DNA of 16,683 nt from Candidatus Fermentibacterota bacterium (GCA_030620115.1 JAUXFG010000082.1:1-16683), one strand, 5' to 3'; counted from the stretch's first letter, positions 7,859-14,514 are shown. Program-made: numbers and translations. The notes: a model not told the origin generated them from the letters alone.

Positions 7859-9193
7859 CTATGCTGCCCGGACGCGCCGGAGCATTGCCTTCCCCACTCT
7901 GATCCAATGCACAATGGGAATCCTTGCCGGGCATCCATATGCACATGAACCACACTCGAAACAATCGAGAAGCCCTAGGTCTTTGGCTTCCTCCGGGTGG
8001 CCGTATTCGCAGAGGGCCGCAAGCTTCGAGGGTTGTAGATTCATGGGGCATGATCTGGCGCACCGCTCACAATGAATACACGGATAGGACGTGGGTTTTG
8101 CTACTTCGTCCGCAGTGAGTGCCAGCACGCCGCTGGTAGTCTTTGTCACGGGCACGTCAATGTTGGATGTGGTGACACCCATCATAGGCCCACCAAGAAT
8201 CACTCGTGCCGTACGGTCTGCCTGCCATCCACATTCCTCCAACAAGTCGCGGATTGGTGTGCCCACAAGCGCCAAGAGATTCGCAGGCTTTGTCACCGCG
8301 CCGCCGGACACGGTGACTACCCGCTCGATCAGGGGCTGACCAAAGACCAGGGCGTCTCTTATGGCTGCGGCAGTGCCCACATTCGAGACGAGGACGCCGA
8401 CATCCGCGGGCAGCCCTCCCGAAGGAACCTCGCGGCCCGTGAGGGCATGAATGAGTGTTTTTTCCGCACCCTGTGGATAGCGCGTGTGCAGCGACCGAAC
8501 GGTGATCGTATTCCCGGCGTCCCTCTCCTTGGCCATCTTCTTCATCACCTCAATGGCATCCGGTTTGTTGTCCTCGATCCCGATGAACGCAGTGGTCGCG
8601 CCGAGAGCTCGCATGATCAGCCGGAAGCCATCAATGATGTCCGCCGCGCGCTCCAGCATGGTTCGGTGATCCGCCGTGAGGAATGGCTCACATTCGGCGC
8701 CGTTGAGGATGGCGATTTCGACTTGTTTGCCTGGCGGCGGCGAAAGCTTCACGTGGGCGGGAAAACCGGCGCCGCCCATTCCCACAATGCCTGCAGCCCT
8801 GACTTCCTTGCAGATCTCCTCGGGTGGAAGAGCGAGCGCCTCATCCAGCGACCGTTTGGGAGCGCCGAGGTCAAGATCCGGATCGGAGACAGGTTCCAAA
8901 ATGACCGAGGAACCATATGTGCCGGATGGATGTGGTCTCACATCAATGCGTTTGATGACCCCAGCCACGCTTGCGTGCACCGGCGCAGTGATGAGGGCTT
9001 CCACATCACCAATCATCTCGCCTCGTAGGACTTCCTGCCGGGGTTTGACGAGAGGTTTGCAGGGCACACCCGTATGCTGGTGGAGCGGTATGACCAAAGC
9101 GCTGGGGACCGGTGCTCGCCGAGCAGCAAGGCCGGCGGTCGGGTCCTTCGCGGGGTCTGGGTGAACTCCCCATGATTTGGCGAAAAAGGACAT
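7859..9193 (-). CDS. rnfC: Rnf complex subunit RnfC, NADH/FMN-binding iron-sulfur protein
   Basis: First gene of the operon. RnfC is the NAD(H)-reacting cytoplasmic subunit. In 444 residues I see an N-terminal RnfC barrel-like region (about 5-100), the nucleotide/FMN-binding stretch GIVGMGGAGFPAHVKL (135-150), LNGAECEPFLTADHR (163-177), a SLBB-like part around 290-325, and two C-terminal [4Fe-4S] motifs: Cys372, 375, 378, 382 and Cys411, 414, 417, 421. The size fits the short RnfC type, without the long Ala-rich tail of E. coli RsxC. The ATG at 9193 is preceded by AGAGGA; an in-frame start at 9280 would add residues not found in RnfC. The preceding region holds a candidate promoter. Confidence 0.97.
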   Translation of the reverse strand: MSFFAKSWGVHPDPAKDPTAGLAARRAPVPSALVIPLHQHTGVPCKPLVKPRQEVLRGEMIGDVEALITAPVHASVAGVIKRIDVRPHPSGTYGSSVILEPVSDPDLDLGAPKRSLDEALALPPEEICKEVRAAGIVGMGGAGFPAHVKLSPPPGKQVEIAILNGAECEPFLTADHRTMLERAADIIDGFRLIMRALGATTAFIGIEDNKPDAIEVMKKMAKERDAGNTITVRSLHTRYPQGAEKTLIHALTGREVPSGGLPADVGVLVSNVGTAAAIRDALVFGQPLIERVVTVSGGAVTKPANLLALVGTPIRDLLEECGWQADRTARVILGGPMMGVTTSNIDVPVTKTTSGVLALTADEVAKPTSYPCIHCERCARSCPMNLQPSKLAALCEYGHPEEAKDLGLLDCFECGSCAYGCPARIPIVHWIRVGKAMLRRVRAA

Positions 9194-9251
9194 TTCACGT
9201 TCCTCTTGTTGGACGTGGCGAGTGAATCCGAAATGGCATGAAATGGCTAAG

Positions 9252-9280
9252 AGATTACGTTTCTTGCGCCATTCGCGCAA
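9252..9280 (-). promoter_or_regulatory. Candidate rnf operon promoter with an overlapping dyad
   Basis: Read on the minus strand, TTGCGC (9280-9275) and TAATCT (9257-9252) are spaced by exactly 17 bases, as for a sigma-70 type promoter, about 60 bases upstream of the rnfC ATG. The -35 hexamer is one half of a perfect dyad TTGCGC-N5-GCGCAA (9264-9280), which could be a repressor site. Hexamer match is only moderate and the call is inference. Confidence 0.3.
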
Positions 9281-9302
9281 TTGAGGGAATGGGAAGAGGA
9301 GG

Positions 9303-9332
9303 GGGTTCAGGGTTCAGGGTTCAGGGTTCAGG
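9303..9332. repeat. Four tandem copies of the heptamer GGGTTCA
   Basis: Four perfect GGGTTCA units run head to tail from 9303 to 9330, followed by GG. The unit resembles the GTTCAG-type words at 640-724. It lies in the divergent region between rnfC and the Spy-like gene; no spacers, so it is not a CRISPR. Confidence 0.85.
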
Positions 9333-9354
9333 TGACGGAGAGAGGATGTGGGAG

Positions 9355-9455
9355 AGATTCTTTGCTCCTTTGAGTCGCTCAGAATGACAGGGGTGGTGCA
9401 TAGGTGGGTGTGTGAATGCGTGTCATTCTGAGGGAATACAGCGACCGAAGAATCT
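9355..9455. repeat. Inverted-repeat (MITE-like) element between rnfC and the Spy-like gene
   Basis: The left end (9355-9389) starts AGATTCTT and finishes CTCAGAATGACA. The right end (9421-9455) is the reverse: TGTCATTCTGAG, then CGACCGAAGAATCT. The 35-base arms match imperfectly in the middle but well at both tips, with a spacer of about 31 bases. This is the form of a small non-autonomous element or a long hairpin; no transposase is encoded. It is one of several repeat types packed into the 469-base gap 9194-9662, which otherwise holds no gene. Confidence 0.6.
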
Positions 9456-9490
9456 GGGTGGGGGGAGAGGGGCTGACAGCTTTCCCGAGA

Positions 9491-9536
9491 AAGATCGAAC
9501 GTCCAACATCGAACATTCAACGTCGAATGTCGGATG
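9491..9536. repeat. Palindromic repeat built from CAACATCGAACATTC-like words
   Basis: Words ATCGAACGTCCAACATCG and GAACATTCAACGTCGAATG follow each other. ACATTC (9514-9519) and GAATGT (9525-9530) form a short stem. The composition is like dispersed intergenic repeats in other genomes, though that comparison is from memory. Confidence 0.4.
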
Positions 9537-9662
9537 AGAGAAGTGTGAGGAGGGCATTGAGACTAAACCTTATGGGTTGCCGAGCGTCCAATAGAAGTAG
9601 AGAGGGCCAACACGTGGCCCGGAATAGAGCGGCGGTTGGTGCCTGTGCAAAGGAGGATAATA

Positions 9663-10097
9663 ATGAATCGCCACATCATTTACGCGCTGGGATTGCTTTC
9701 TTGTATGCTGATTGTCTTGCCGGCATATGCGGGGCCGCCAAGAGGGCCGGAGCTCTTCCGCAACTTGCAGGATGAACTTGGCCTCAATGAGGGGCAGATG
9801 GAGGAGATCGAAGAGCTCCACTATGAGAGCCGACTTCAGGAGATCGAAAAGCGGGCAGATCTGGCCCGGGCGGAACTGGATCTCGACAAGGCCATGGCGG
9901 AGACGATCCCCAATGAGAGCCAGGCCTTGCAGGCCTTCGAGCGGGTATGCACCACGCGGGCGGCGCTGGAGAGAATTCATCTGGAGAAACGATTGGCAAT
10001 GAGAAAGATCCTGAGCCCGGATCAGCAGGACAAACTTCGACGCCTATTGCACGAGAGAAGGCTCTCGCATCAGCGGCCCAGGGAAGGGCGCAGGTAG
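9663..10097 (+). CDS. Spy/CpxP-like periplasmic heavy-metal/stress-resistance protein
   Basis: The 144-residue product has a clear signal peptide (MNRHIIYALGLLSCMLIVLP, cleavage likely after AYA at 23). The mature part is all-helical and highly charged. ELGLNEGQMEEIEEL near 33-48 and LSPDQQDKLRRLL near 118-130 are variants of the LTxxQ-type repeats of the Spy/CpxP/ZraP group. These proteins act in the periplasm as chaperones or metal-stress sensors. Start: ATG at 9663 with AGGAGG upstream; a TTG at 9636 in the same frame would read through the SD and is rejected. It is a single gene, divergent from the rnf operon, with no sensor kinase next to it. I give no symbol because family members are hard to tell apart. 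Confidence 0.78.
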   Translation: MNRHIIYALGLLSCMLIVLPAYAGPPRGPELFRNLQDELGLNEGQMEEIEELHYESRLQEIEKRADLARAELDLDKAMAETIPNESQALQAFERVCTTRAALERIHLEKRLAMRKILSPDQQDKLRRLLHERRLSHQRPREGRR

Positions 10098-10138
10098 CTC
10101 GTATCATTCGCAGGGAGAGACAGTTTTATCACTAGTAT

Positions 10139-10190
10139 GTTGCGCCTCTTGCAGAGCTACGCCTCGGAGTGATTCTGCAGGAGGCGCAAC
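10139..10190. repeat. Long hairpin, 16 of 17 base pairs, after the Spy-like gene
   Basis: GTTGCGCCTCTTGCAGA (10139-10155) pairs with TCTGCAGGAGGCGCAAC (10174-10190) with a single mismatch, leaving an 18-base loop. It starts 42 bases after the Spy-like stop, between two convergent genes, where a two-way terminator would be useful. No U-tract follows on either strand, so an intrinsic terminator is doubtful. Confidence 0.5.
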
Positions 10191-10296
10191 TTGGGAGCAA
10201 ACACGGCCCAATAGAGCAAAAGCCATTCCCGCCCTTTCGTCCTTCGGCTGGCTCAGAATGGGCGACCAGACCCAGTGAGGAATACGGATTAGACCG

Positions 10297-10332
10297 ATTT
10301 GATTAAGTATCTGCGCAGATACTTAATCAAAT
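10297..10332. terminator. Perfect 36-bp palindrome at the end of the phosphatase gene
   Basis: ATTTGATTAAGTATCTGC (10297-10314) is followed directly by its exact reverse complement (10315-10332). On the minus strand it begins at the ancestral stop of the response-regulator phosphatase (TGA at 10329-10327 lies inside it). The RNA would fold into a stem of up to 17 bp with A/T-rich ends. This fits a hairpin terminator serving both convergent genes, but a dimeric-protein site is not excluded because there is no long U-tract. Confidence 0.5.
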
Positions 10333-10401
10333 ATCCACTTTGTGTTCAATGCCAAGTAGGGTAATATCGTCTTGCGGTTTGACACCACCTCCGTGGGTCA
10401 T
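10327..10401 (-). pseudogene. Out-of-frame C-terminal tail of the phosphatase (DDITLL motif)
   Basis: In the frame one base ahead of the main phosphatase reading, codons encode HGGGVKPQDDITLLGIEHK and then VDI before TGA at 10329-10327. DDITLL is the standard last motif of SpoIIE/RsbU PP2C domains and carries a metal-binding Asp. An in-frame TGA just upstream (10402-10404) limits the place of the shift to about 10373-10401. This is the missing end of the gene, not a separate gene. Confidence 0.8.
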
Positions 10402-11518
10402 TCAGAGACTCAATCACACGCGCGCAGGTGATATCAATTGGCTCGTCTACTGGCTTCCGAAGTCCTTCGCGAAATGTATCCTCGCCATATTGCTCTCCAG
10501 CTGCATTGGCATATTCAACAATGCCATCGGTGTAGACAAAAAGCCTATCACCTTCTTCAAGTGTCACCTCTCCCTCCTCGAATGGGATGGGCCATCCCGT
10601 GCCGATCATGGTTCCACCTTTGTCAAGAAACTCAATCTCGCCTCGTCTTCTGACAAGTATCGGCATTGGGTGGGCAGCAGTGCTGTAGAGAATCCGTCCG
10701 GTCTTGGTGTTCAAAATGAGGTAGGCAATCGTGAAATACTTGTTGAATCGTTCAATTGGGTACTCCTTGTCCAAATAAGCAAGCACATCCGCCGGTGGAA
10801 CAATCCTGTAGAACGGAGGTGGATTGATGTTCTTTTTCAGAATGGAACCTGTCCGGGGCGAAAGGCTCTGAGAAACCGACACAGTGACCATGGCCGAAGG
10901 CACGCCGTGCCCGCTTACGTCCAACACATAGATGGCGAGATGTGATTCGTCCAAGCGATGGATATTCAGTATATCGCCCCCAATTCGTTCACATGGGATG
11001 AACTCCCACGCAAACACGAAATTGTCGATTTCCGGAGGAGCAGCCGGAATCAGGCTCTTCTGAATCTGAGCCGCAGCAACAAGATCCTCGTCCAAACGCC
11101 TTTGCCTTGCAAGGAGCTCACGGTTCGCTTCGATCAATGACTTCGTCAGATGCCGTATTTCCAGTTGACTTCTCACACGTGCAAGCACTTCGCCGCGATC
11201 GAACGGTTTTGTGATATAGTCAACTGCACCAAGCTCCAAACCCTTGATCTTATCTGATACTTCCGACAGAGCAGACAGAAAGATTATTGGAATGTCTCTG
11301 GTTTCATCATGCGCCTTAAGTGTTTCACAGACGGCGTACCCATCCATCTTGGGCATCATGATATCCAAGAGGACAATGTCTGGTTTCTCCCTTAGTGATG
11401 TCTCAACAGCCTCTTCACCGTCGATAGCCTCCAGCAATTCAAAGCCCTCTTTTTGCAGAATACTCGCCAAGATCCTTCTATTGATAGCGTTATCATCGAC
11501 AACAAGCGCTTTATCCAT
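10346..11518 (-). CDS. Response regulator fused to RsbU/SpoIIE-type PP2C phosphatase, 3' end frameshifted
   Basis: The protein joins an N-terminal receiver domain (acidic pair Asp8/Asp9, phosphoacceptor Asp52 in LLDIMMP, Ser82, Lys104 in TKPF) to a coiled linker (about 120-150) and a PP2C/SpoIIE domain from about 165. Metal-site motifs IGGD (Asp182), LDVSGHG (Asp200) and YTDGIVE (Asp331) are intact. Such proteins dephosphorylate anti-sigma-factor antagonists in partner-switching pathways or make c-di-type-independent signalling outputs; no antagonist gene is nearby. As sequenced the frame ends PRRWCQTARRYYPTWH, unlike the family. The expected end DDITLLGIEHKVDI lies in the next frame and stops at 10327. 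Dropping one C from CCC near 10393-10398 joins them into about 396 residues. Start: ATG at 11518 with GGAG upstream; the longer frame to 11641 is unsupported. Either a real late mutation or a sequencing error. Confidence 0.85.
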   Translation of the reverse strand: MDKALVVDDNAINRRILASILQKEGFELLEAIDGEEAVETSLREKPDIVLLDIMMPKMDGYAVCETLKAHDETRDIPIIFLSALSEVSDKIKGLELGAVDYITKPFDRGEVLARVRSQLEIRHLTKSLIEANRELLARQRRLDEDLVAAAQIQKSLIPAAPPEIDNFVFAWEFIPCERIGGDILNIHRLDESHLAIYVLDVSGHGVPSAMVTVSVSQSLSPRTGSILKKNINPPPFYRIVPPADVLAYLDKEYPIERFNKYFTIAYLILNTKTGRILYSTAAHPMPILVRRRGEIEFLDKGGTMIGTGWPIPFEEGEVTLEEGDRLFVYTDGIVEYANAAGEQYGEDTFREGLRKPVDEPIDITCARVIESLNDPRRWCQTARRYYPTWH

Positions 11519-11535
11519 TATCGTTTTTCTCCATT

Positions 11536-11559
11536 GAAATCCCGAGGTTCTCGGATTTC
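11536..11559. promoter_or_regulatory. Small dyad in the leader of the phosphatase gene
   Basis: GAAATCC-C-GAG and CTCGGATTTC form a 10-bp stem with one bulged C and a three-base loop. It lies immediately upstream of the SD of the response-regulator phosphatase. It could be a protein-binding site or a leader hairpin; no further support. Confidence 0.25.
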
Positions 11560-11612
11560 CTATGCAGTGAAACATGAATCCACGAATATCAGCATGATGA
11601 GCAGTCATGCCC

Positions 11613-11641
11613 ACGATATGGCATTGAGCATCGGAAATCAA
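11613..11641 (-). promoter_or_regulatory. Candidate promoter of the phosphatase gene
   Basis: On the minus strand TTGATT (11641-11636) and TATCGT (11618-11613) are separated by 17 bases, each matching four of six consensus positions of a sigma-70 promoter. It lies about 95 bases upstream of the ATG at 11518. Confidence 0.3.
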
Positions 11642-11813
11642 GCCCGTCCATTGATTTGCCAGATTAGAAAAGGGGAAGATGCAGGCATGGATAGTTCATG
11701 GCCAAGCCGGTCATCTGCATGGGCTGGCAGAGATCCCTGACAAATGGATCGAGATGGAGGATACGGAAAAGATGCGGAACTCAGACAGGGATGCTATCTT
11801 ATGCGTGCAATCC

Positions 11814-11946
11814 GTAAGTTCTCTATAAATCAGTGCAGCCTGGGAGAAATCCCCTTACCGAGCCGTAGGCTCTACGAGCCGGAGGCCTCAATTCCCCCTT
11901 GACAAAGGGGGAGGAGGCCGGATGCACGGACTTATTGAGAAGTTAC
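11814..11946. repeat. Copy B of the small terminal-inverted-repeat element
   Basis: The outer arms GTAAGTTCTCTATAAATC (plus AGTGCA, 11814-11837) and TGCACGGACTTATTGAGAAG (plus TTAC, 11923-11946) pair at about 20 of 24 positions. The core again carries CCCCCTT against AAGGGGG. This copy is longer than the other two because it holds extra GC-rich hairpin words (GAGCC-GTA-GGCTC at 11860-11872). It sits in the divergent gap between the phosphatase (starts 11518) and udk (starts 12189). The rest of that gap, 11519-11813, shows only the candidate promoter and dyad given separately. Confidence 0.65.
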
Positions 11947-12188
11947 TGCAAACCATCGGAGTGTTCTTGGAGGACGTGCCGGGCTGTATCGCTGCATTGG
12001 AGAGAATGCTGGAGATGTCGGGGCAACGGCTTTTCGTGATGTCACATCCCGGGCCGAACGTACCGGCAAAGCCGGGGTATTGGTCATGCGGCTGACTTCA
12101 TATCGAATCAATGGGATGAGTTCGACAGGTTTCGGCAGGATCGGGGGTTCATCTCATGGTTTTGCGCAACTGAGGATTGGCGATTCAC
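11947..12188. other. Upstream region of udk, no gene recognised
   Basis: A 57-codon plus-strand frame (ATG 11922 to TGA 12095) runs out of repeat copy B, but it has no SD and no family resemblance. GTACCGGCAAAGCCGGGGTA near 12059-12078 has a small CCGG dyad. A promoter for udk should lie here, but no convincing hexamer pair stands out. Confidence 0.4.
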
Positions 12189-12821
12189 ATGCCTAGTCTG
12201 ATCCTGGTGGGGGGGGGATCTTCTTCCGGCAAGTCTACCATTGCCAAGGAAATTGTGGCTAAGCTGGCTGGTTTCACTGTGTCGTCGATCAGTCACGACA
12301 GCTACTACAAGGATCTCAGCCACCTGTCTGCCGATGAGATAGCAAACCACAACTTCGATCATCCCGATTCAATTGATCACAGGAGCCTCATCGAAGATGT
12401 GGTCAGGGCGCTGGATCATGATGAAATTGATGTTCCGGTCTACGACTTTGTGACGCACAGACGCGGAGCGGTCTCGAAGAGAATTCCGCCGTCGGATGTG
12501 ATTATTCTAGAAGGCATTTTCGCTCTGTATTTCACAAAGCTTCGTGAATTGGCGCATCTCAAGATATACGTGGATGTCCAGCCTGATCTATGTCTAGTGA
12601 GAAGAATAAAACGTGACATAGCAAAGAGAGGCCTCACAGTAGACGCAGTGCTTGATCAATATCTGAACACTGTTAGGCCGATGCATGAGGCCTTCGTCGA
12701 ACCAACGAAGAAATACGCTGACATAATAATCCCAGGTGACAAATCGTTTGCGAAAGCGCTGCAGATGATTGATGGGTTCATACTCAGCAGTGAGATTGAT
12801 AACCTGATTGAAGATACTTAG
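12189..12821 (+). CDS. udk: Uridine kinase
   Basis: Uridine kinase phosphorylates uridine and cytidine to UMP and CMP in pyrimidine salvage. Seen in 210 residues: Walker A GGGSSSGKST (8-17); HDSYYKD near 36-42, where the Asp and Tyr residues bind the nucleoside; NFDHPDSIDHRSL; VPVYDFVTHRR; the Walker-B-like VIILEGIFALY; and the lid RRIKRDIAKRG. Length and order are normal. The start ATG at 12189 is preceded at some distance by GAGG; a TTG at 12177 would abut that SD. Odd: the codons for V-G-G-G-S contain nine consecutive G (12209-12217), so slippage here would destroy the P-loop. Next downstream are uppP and a UMP kinase; udk and the UMP kinase catalyse successive steps. Phosphoribulokinase-family relatives are the only alternative, less likely. 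Confidence 0.9.
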   Translation: MPSLILVGGGSSSGKSTIAKEIVAKLAGFTVSSISHDSYYKDLSHLSADEIANHNFDHPDSIDHRSLIEDVVRALDHDEIDVPVYDFVTHRRGAVSKRIPPSDVIILEGIFALYFTKLRELAHLKIYVDVQPDLCLVRRIKRDIAKRGLTVDAVLDQYLNTVRPMHEAFVEPTKKYADIIIPGDKSFAKALQMIDGFILSSEIDNLIEDT

Positions 12822-12902
12822 CTCGCATTTCGGGTGGATCTTGAGGGGATAATTCTTCAATTTGTTGATGTAACGATTAACGTCATGTGCTGGGGTGAAG
12901 AT

Positions 12903-13709
12903 ATGGACATGATCAAGGCGATTCTGTTGGGGATAATCCAGGGGCTCACGGAGTTCTTGCCGATCAGTAGTTCCGGACATCTTGTCATTTTCCAGAACGT
13001 GCTTGGTCTGAAAGAGCCCGAACTCCTGCTGGATTGCTCGTTGCATCTAGGAACGTTGCTTGCAGTGTGCATCTATTTTCGTTCTGACCTCAGAAAGATG
13101 GCGAATGAATTCCGCCGACGGGAATTTGGAGGCCCATCTGCTTCTCTTGCTCTCCGGGTACTGGTTGGGAGCGTCCCGACGGCGATCATCGGACTTGTAT
13201 TCAAGTCCTTTTTTGAGCGGCTCTATGGGTCCATAGCAAGCGTTGGTCTTCTGCTTGTAGTCACAGGTGGGATTCTTATCGTAACAGGCCTTGTTCTTGG
13301 GGCGACCAAGCTGCTGCCAAGAGGGTACGGATCGCGAATGCAGGTGGGGTTTCGGGTGGCGCTTGTCATTGGTGCGGCACAAGGGCTGGCCATAATGCCG
13401 GGCATCTCACGATCCGGGATCACAATTGCATGTGGGCTGCTTTGTGGACTGGACAGGGAGCTCGCAGGGCGATTCTCCTTTCTTCTGTCCATTCCCGCAA
13501 TCGTTGGGGCCGTAATGCTCCAGTTCAACATCGAGGAAATCGCAAGGATCGGGCCCATCCCTCTCTTGGTCGGGTTCGGATCGGCAGACTTAGTTGGATT
13601 CTTTTCCCTGAAACTACTCATGGGTATGGTGAAGAAGGGAAGGCTTCACTATTTCACTCCCTACTGCTGGATTGTGGGGGCCATCGTTATTCTCGCTCAT
13701 CTTTTTTGA
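12903..13709 (+). CDS. uppP: Undecaprenyl-diphosphatase UppP (BacA family)
   Basis: UppP removes a phosphate from undecaprenyl diphosphate so the lipid carrier can be reused for peptidoglycan and polysaccharide synthesis; active site on the outer face of the inner membrane. In 268 residues, about eight hydrophobic segments are seen with both family motifs: QGLTEFLPISSSGHL (Gln13, Glu17, Ser22-24, His26) and PGISRSGIT (166-174, Arg170). DCSLHLGT with His48 is also typical. The ATG at 12903 has GGGGTGA upstream; the frame could be extended to 12834 but the added residues are not family-like. It begins 81 bases after udk and has the same direction. Confidence 0.96.
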   Translation: MDMIKAILLGIIQGLTEFLPISSSGHLVIFQNVLGLKEPELLLDCSLHLGTLLAVCIYFRSDLRKMANEFRRREFGGPSASLALRVLVGSVPTAIIGLVFKSFFERLYGSIASVGLLLVVTGGILIVTGLVLGATKLLPRGYGSRMQVGFRVALVIGAAQGLAIMPGISRSGITIACGLLCGLDRELAGRFSFLLSIPAIVGAVMLQFNIEEIARIGPIPLLVGFGSADLVGFFSLKLLMGMVKKGRLHYFTPYCWIVGAIVILAHLF

Positions 13710-13839
13710 CAACCAGAGGAAGCCGTGATGCTGCTCGGTCTGAAATGTTGGCATTCGATGATAGTTGCTCGTCCGGCCCGAAGCGAAGCAGGAGGCGGTG
13801 TCTCGGTAGTTGAGAATCGAGCTATCCAGGAGGTCTGCT

Positions 13840-14514
13840 ATGGAATGGGAAACAGTTGTCCTATCTCTCGGGGGATCGATAATCGTTCCCGATGAACTCG
13901 ATACGGTTTTCTTGTCGCGCTTCGAAGAGCTCATCCTAAGCATACGAGACAGGAGATTCATCATAATCTGCGGGGGTGGCAGAATTTGCAGGAAGTATCA
14001 GGTGGCCGCGAAAGAAATCACGGAGGTATCGAGAAACGATCTTGACTGGATCGGAATCATGGCGACTCGACTCAACGCCGAGGTAGTGAGATCGATACTC
14101 GGTGAGGAGACGCACGGCAAAGTCATCAATGATCCCAGTGAAGAGATCGATATGGGCAAGAGGATTGTGATTGGTGCTGGATTCGAGCCGGGAAGCTCAA
14201 CCGATCTTCGAGCAGTCCAGCTGGCCCAACGGTTTGGTTCTCACCGCATTATCAACATGTCGAACATAGACTATGTCTACAGCGCTGATCCGAAAAAGGA
14301 CCTCAACGCAAGAAGATTGACGGAGATATCGTGGGGGGAATTTAGACAACTGGTTGGATCTGAATGGGATCCCGGGCTGAATATGCCGTTTGATCCGATA
14401 GCATCCAAAGAAGCAGAGCAATCAGGAATGGAGGTAGTCATTATCGGGAATGATATCGATAATCTGGAAAAACTGCTCAAAGGAGAGAATTTCAAAGGAA
14501 CGATCATATCCTGA
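13840..14514 (+). CDS. pyrH: UMP kinase, archaeal-type amino-acid-kinase-family enzyme
   Basis: UMP kinase converts UMP to UDP. In 224 residues the amino-acid-kinase fold is marked by VVLSLGGSIIVP (6-17), IICGGGRICRKY (42-53), DWIGIMATRLNAEVV (69-83), KVINDP (94-99), GAGFEPGSSTDLRA (112-125) and NIDYVYSADPKKD (142-154). The GG-x-PG-x-STD stretch and LDxIGIxATRLNA follow the archaeal UMP-kinase subfamily; ordinary bacterial PyrH has a different pattern there (GGTGNPFFTTD). The start ATG at 13840 has CCAGGAGG upstream. It follows uppP by 130 bases and completes a uridine-UMP-UDP path with udk. An isopentenyl-phosphate or other amino-acid-kinase relative is the alternative, but motifs favour UMP kinase. 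Reported with symbol pyrH although it is not the usual bacterial form. Confidence 0.82.
   Translation: MEWETVVLSLGGSIIVPDELDTVFLSRFEELILSIRDRRFIIICGGGRICRKYQVAAKEITEVSRNDLDWIGIMATRLNAEVVRSILGEETHGKVINDPSEEIDMGKRIVIGAGFEPGSSTDLRAVQLAQRFGSHRIINMSNIDYVYSADPKKDLNARRLTEISWGEFRQLVGSEWDPGLNMPFDPIASKEAEQSGMEVVIIGNDIDNLEKLLKGENFKGTIIS

Noticed and set aside
7231-7953. Minus-strand open frame of 240 codons overlapping rnfD
   Set aside because: Alternative frame of rnfD; the RnfD frame carries all conserved motifs.
7851-8063. N-terminal extension of rnfD
   Set aside because: The added residues lie inside rnfC; the ATG at 7850 has a strong SD and a normal RnfD N-terminus.
8072-9028. Plus-strand open frame of 318 codons across rnfC
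   Set aside because: Antisense shadow of rnfC; no SD and no family resemblance.
9194-9280. FMN or other known riboswitch before the rnf operon
   Set aside because: The leader is short and shows only one small dyad, with none of the conserved cores of known aptamers.
9303-9332. Tandem heptamers considered as a CRISPR or telomere-like array
   Set aside because: Only four 7-base units with no spacers; a simple tandem repeat explains it.
11922-12095. 57-codon plus-strand frame starting in repeat copy B
   Set aside because: No SD, starts inside a repeat arm, and no family pattern; probably chance.
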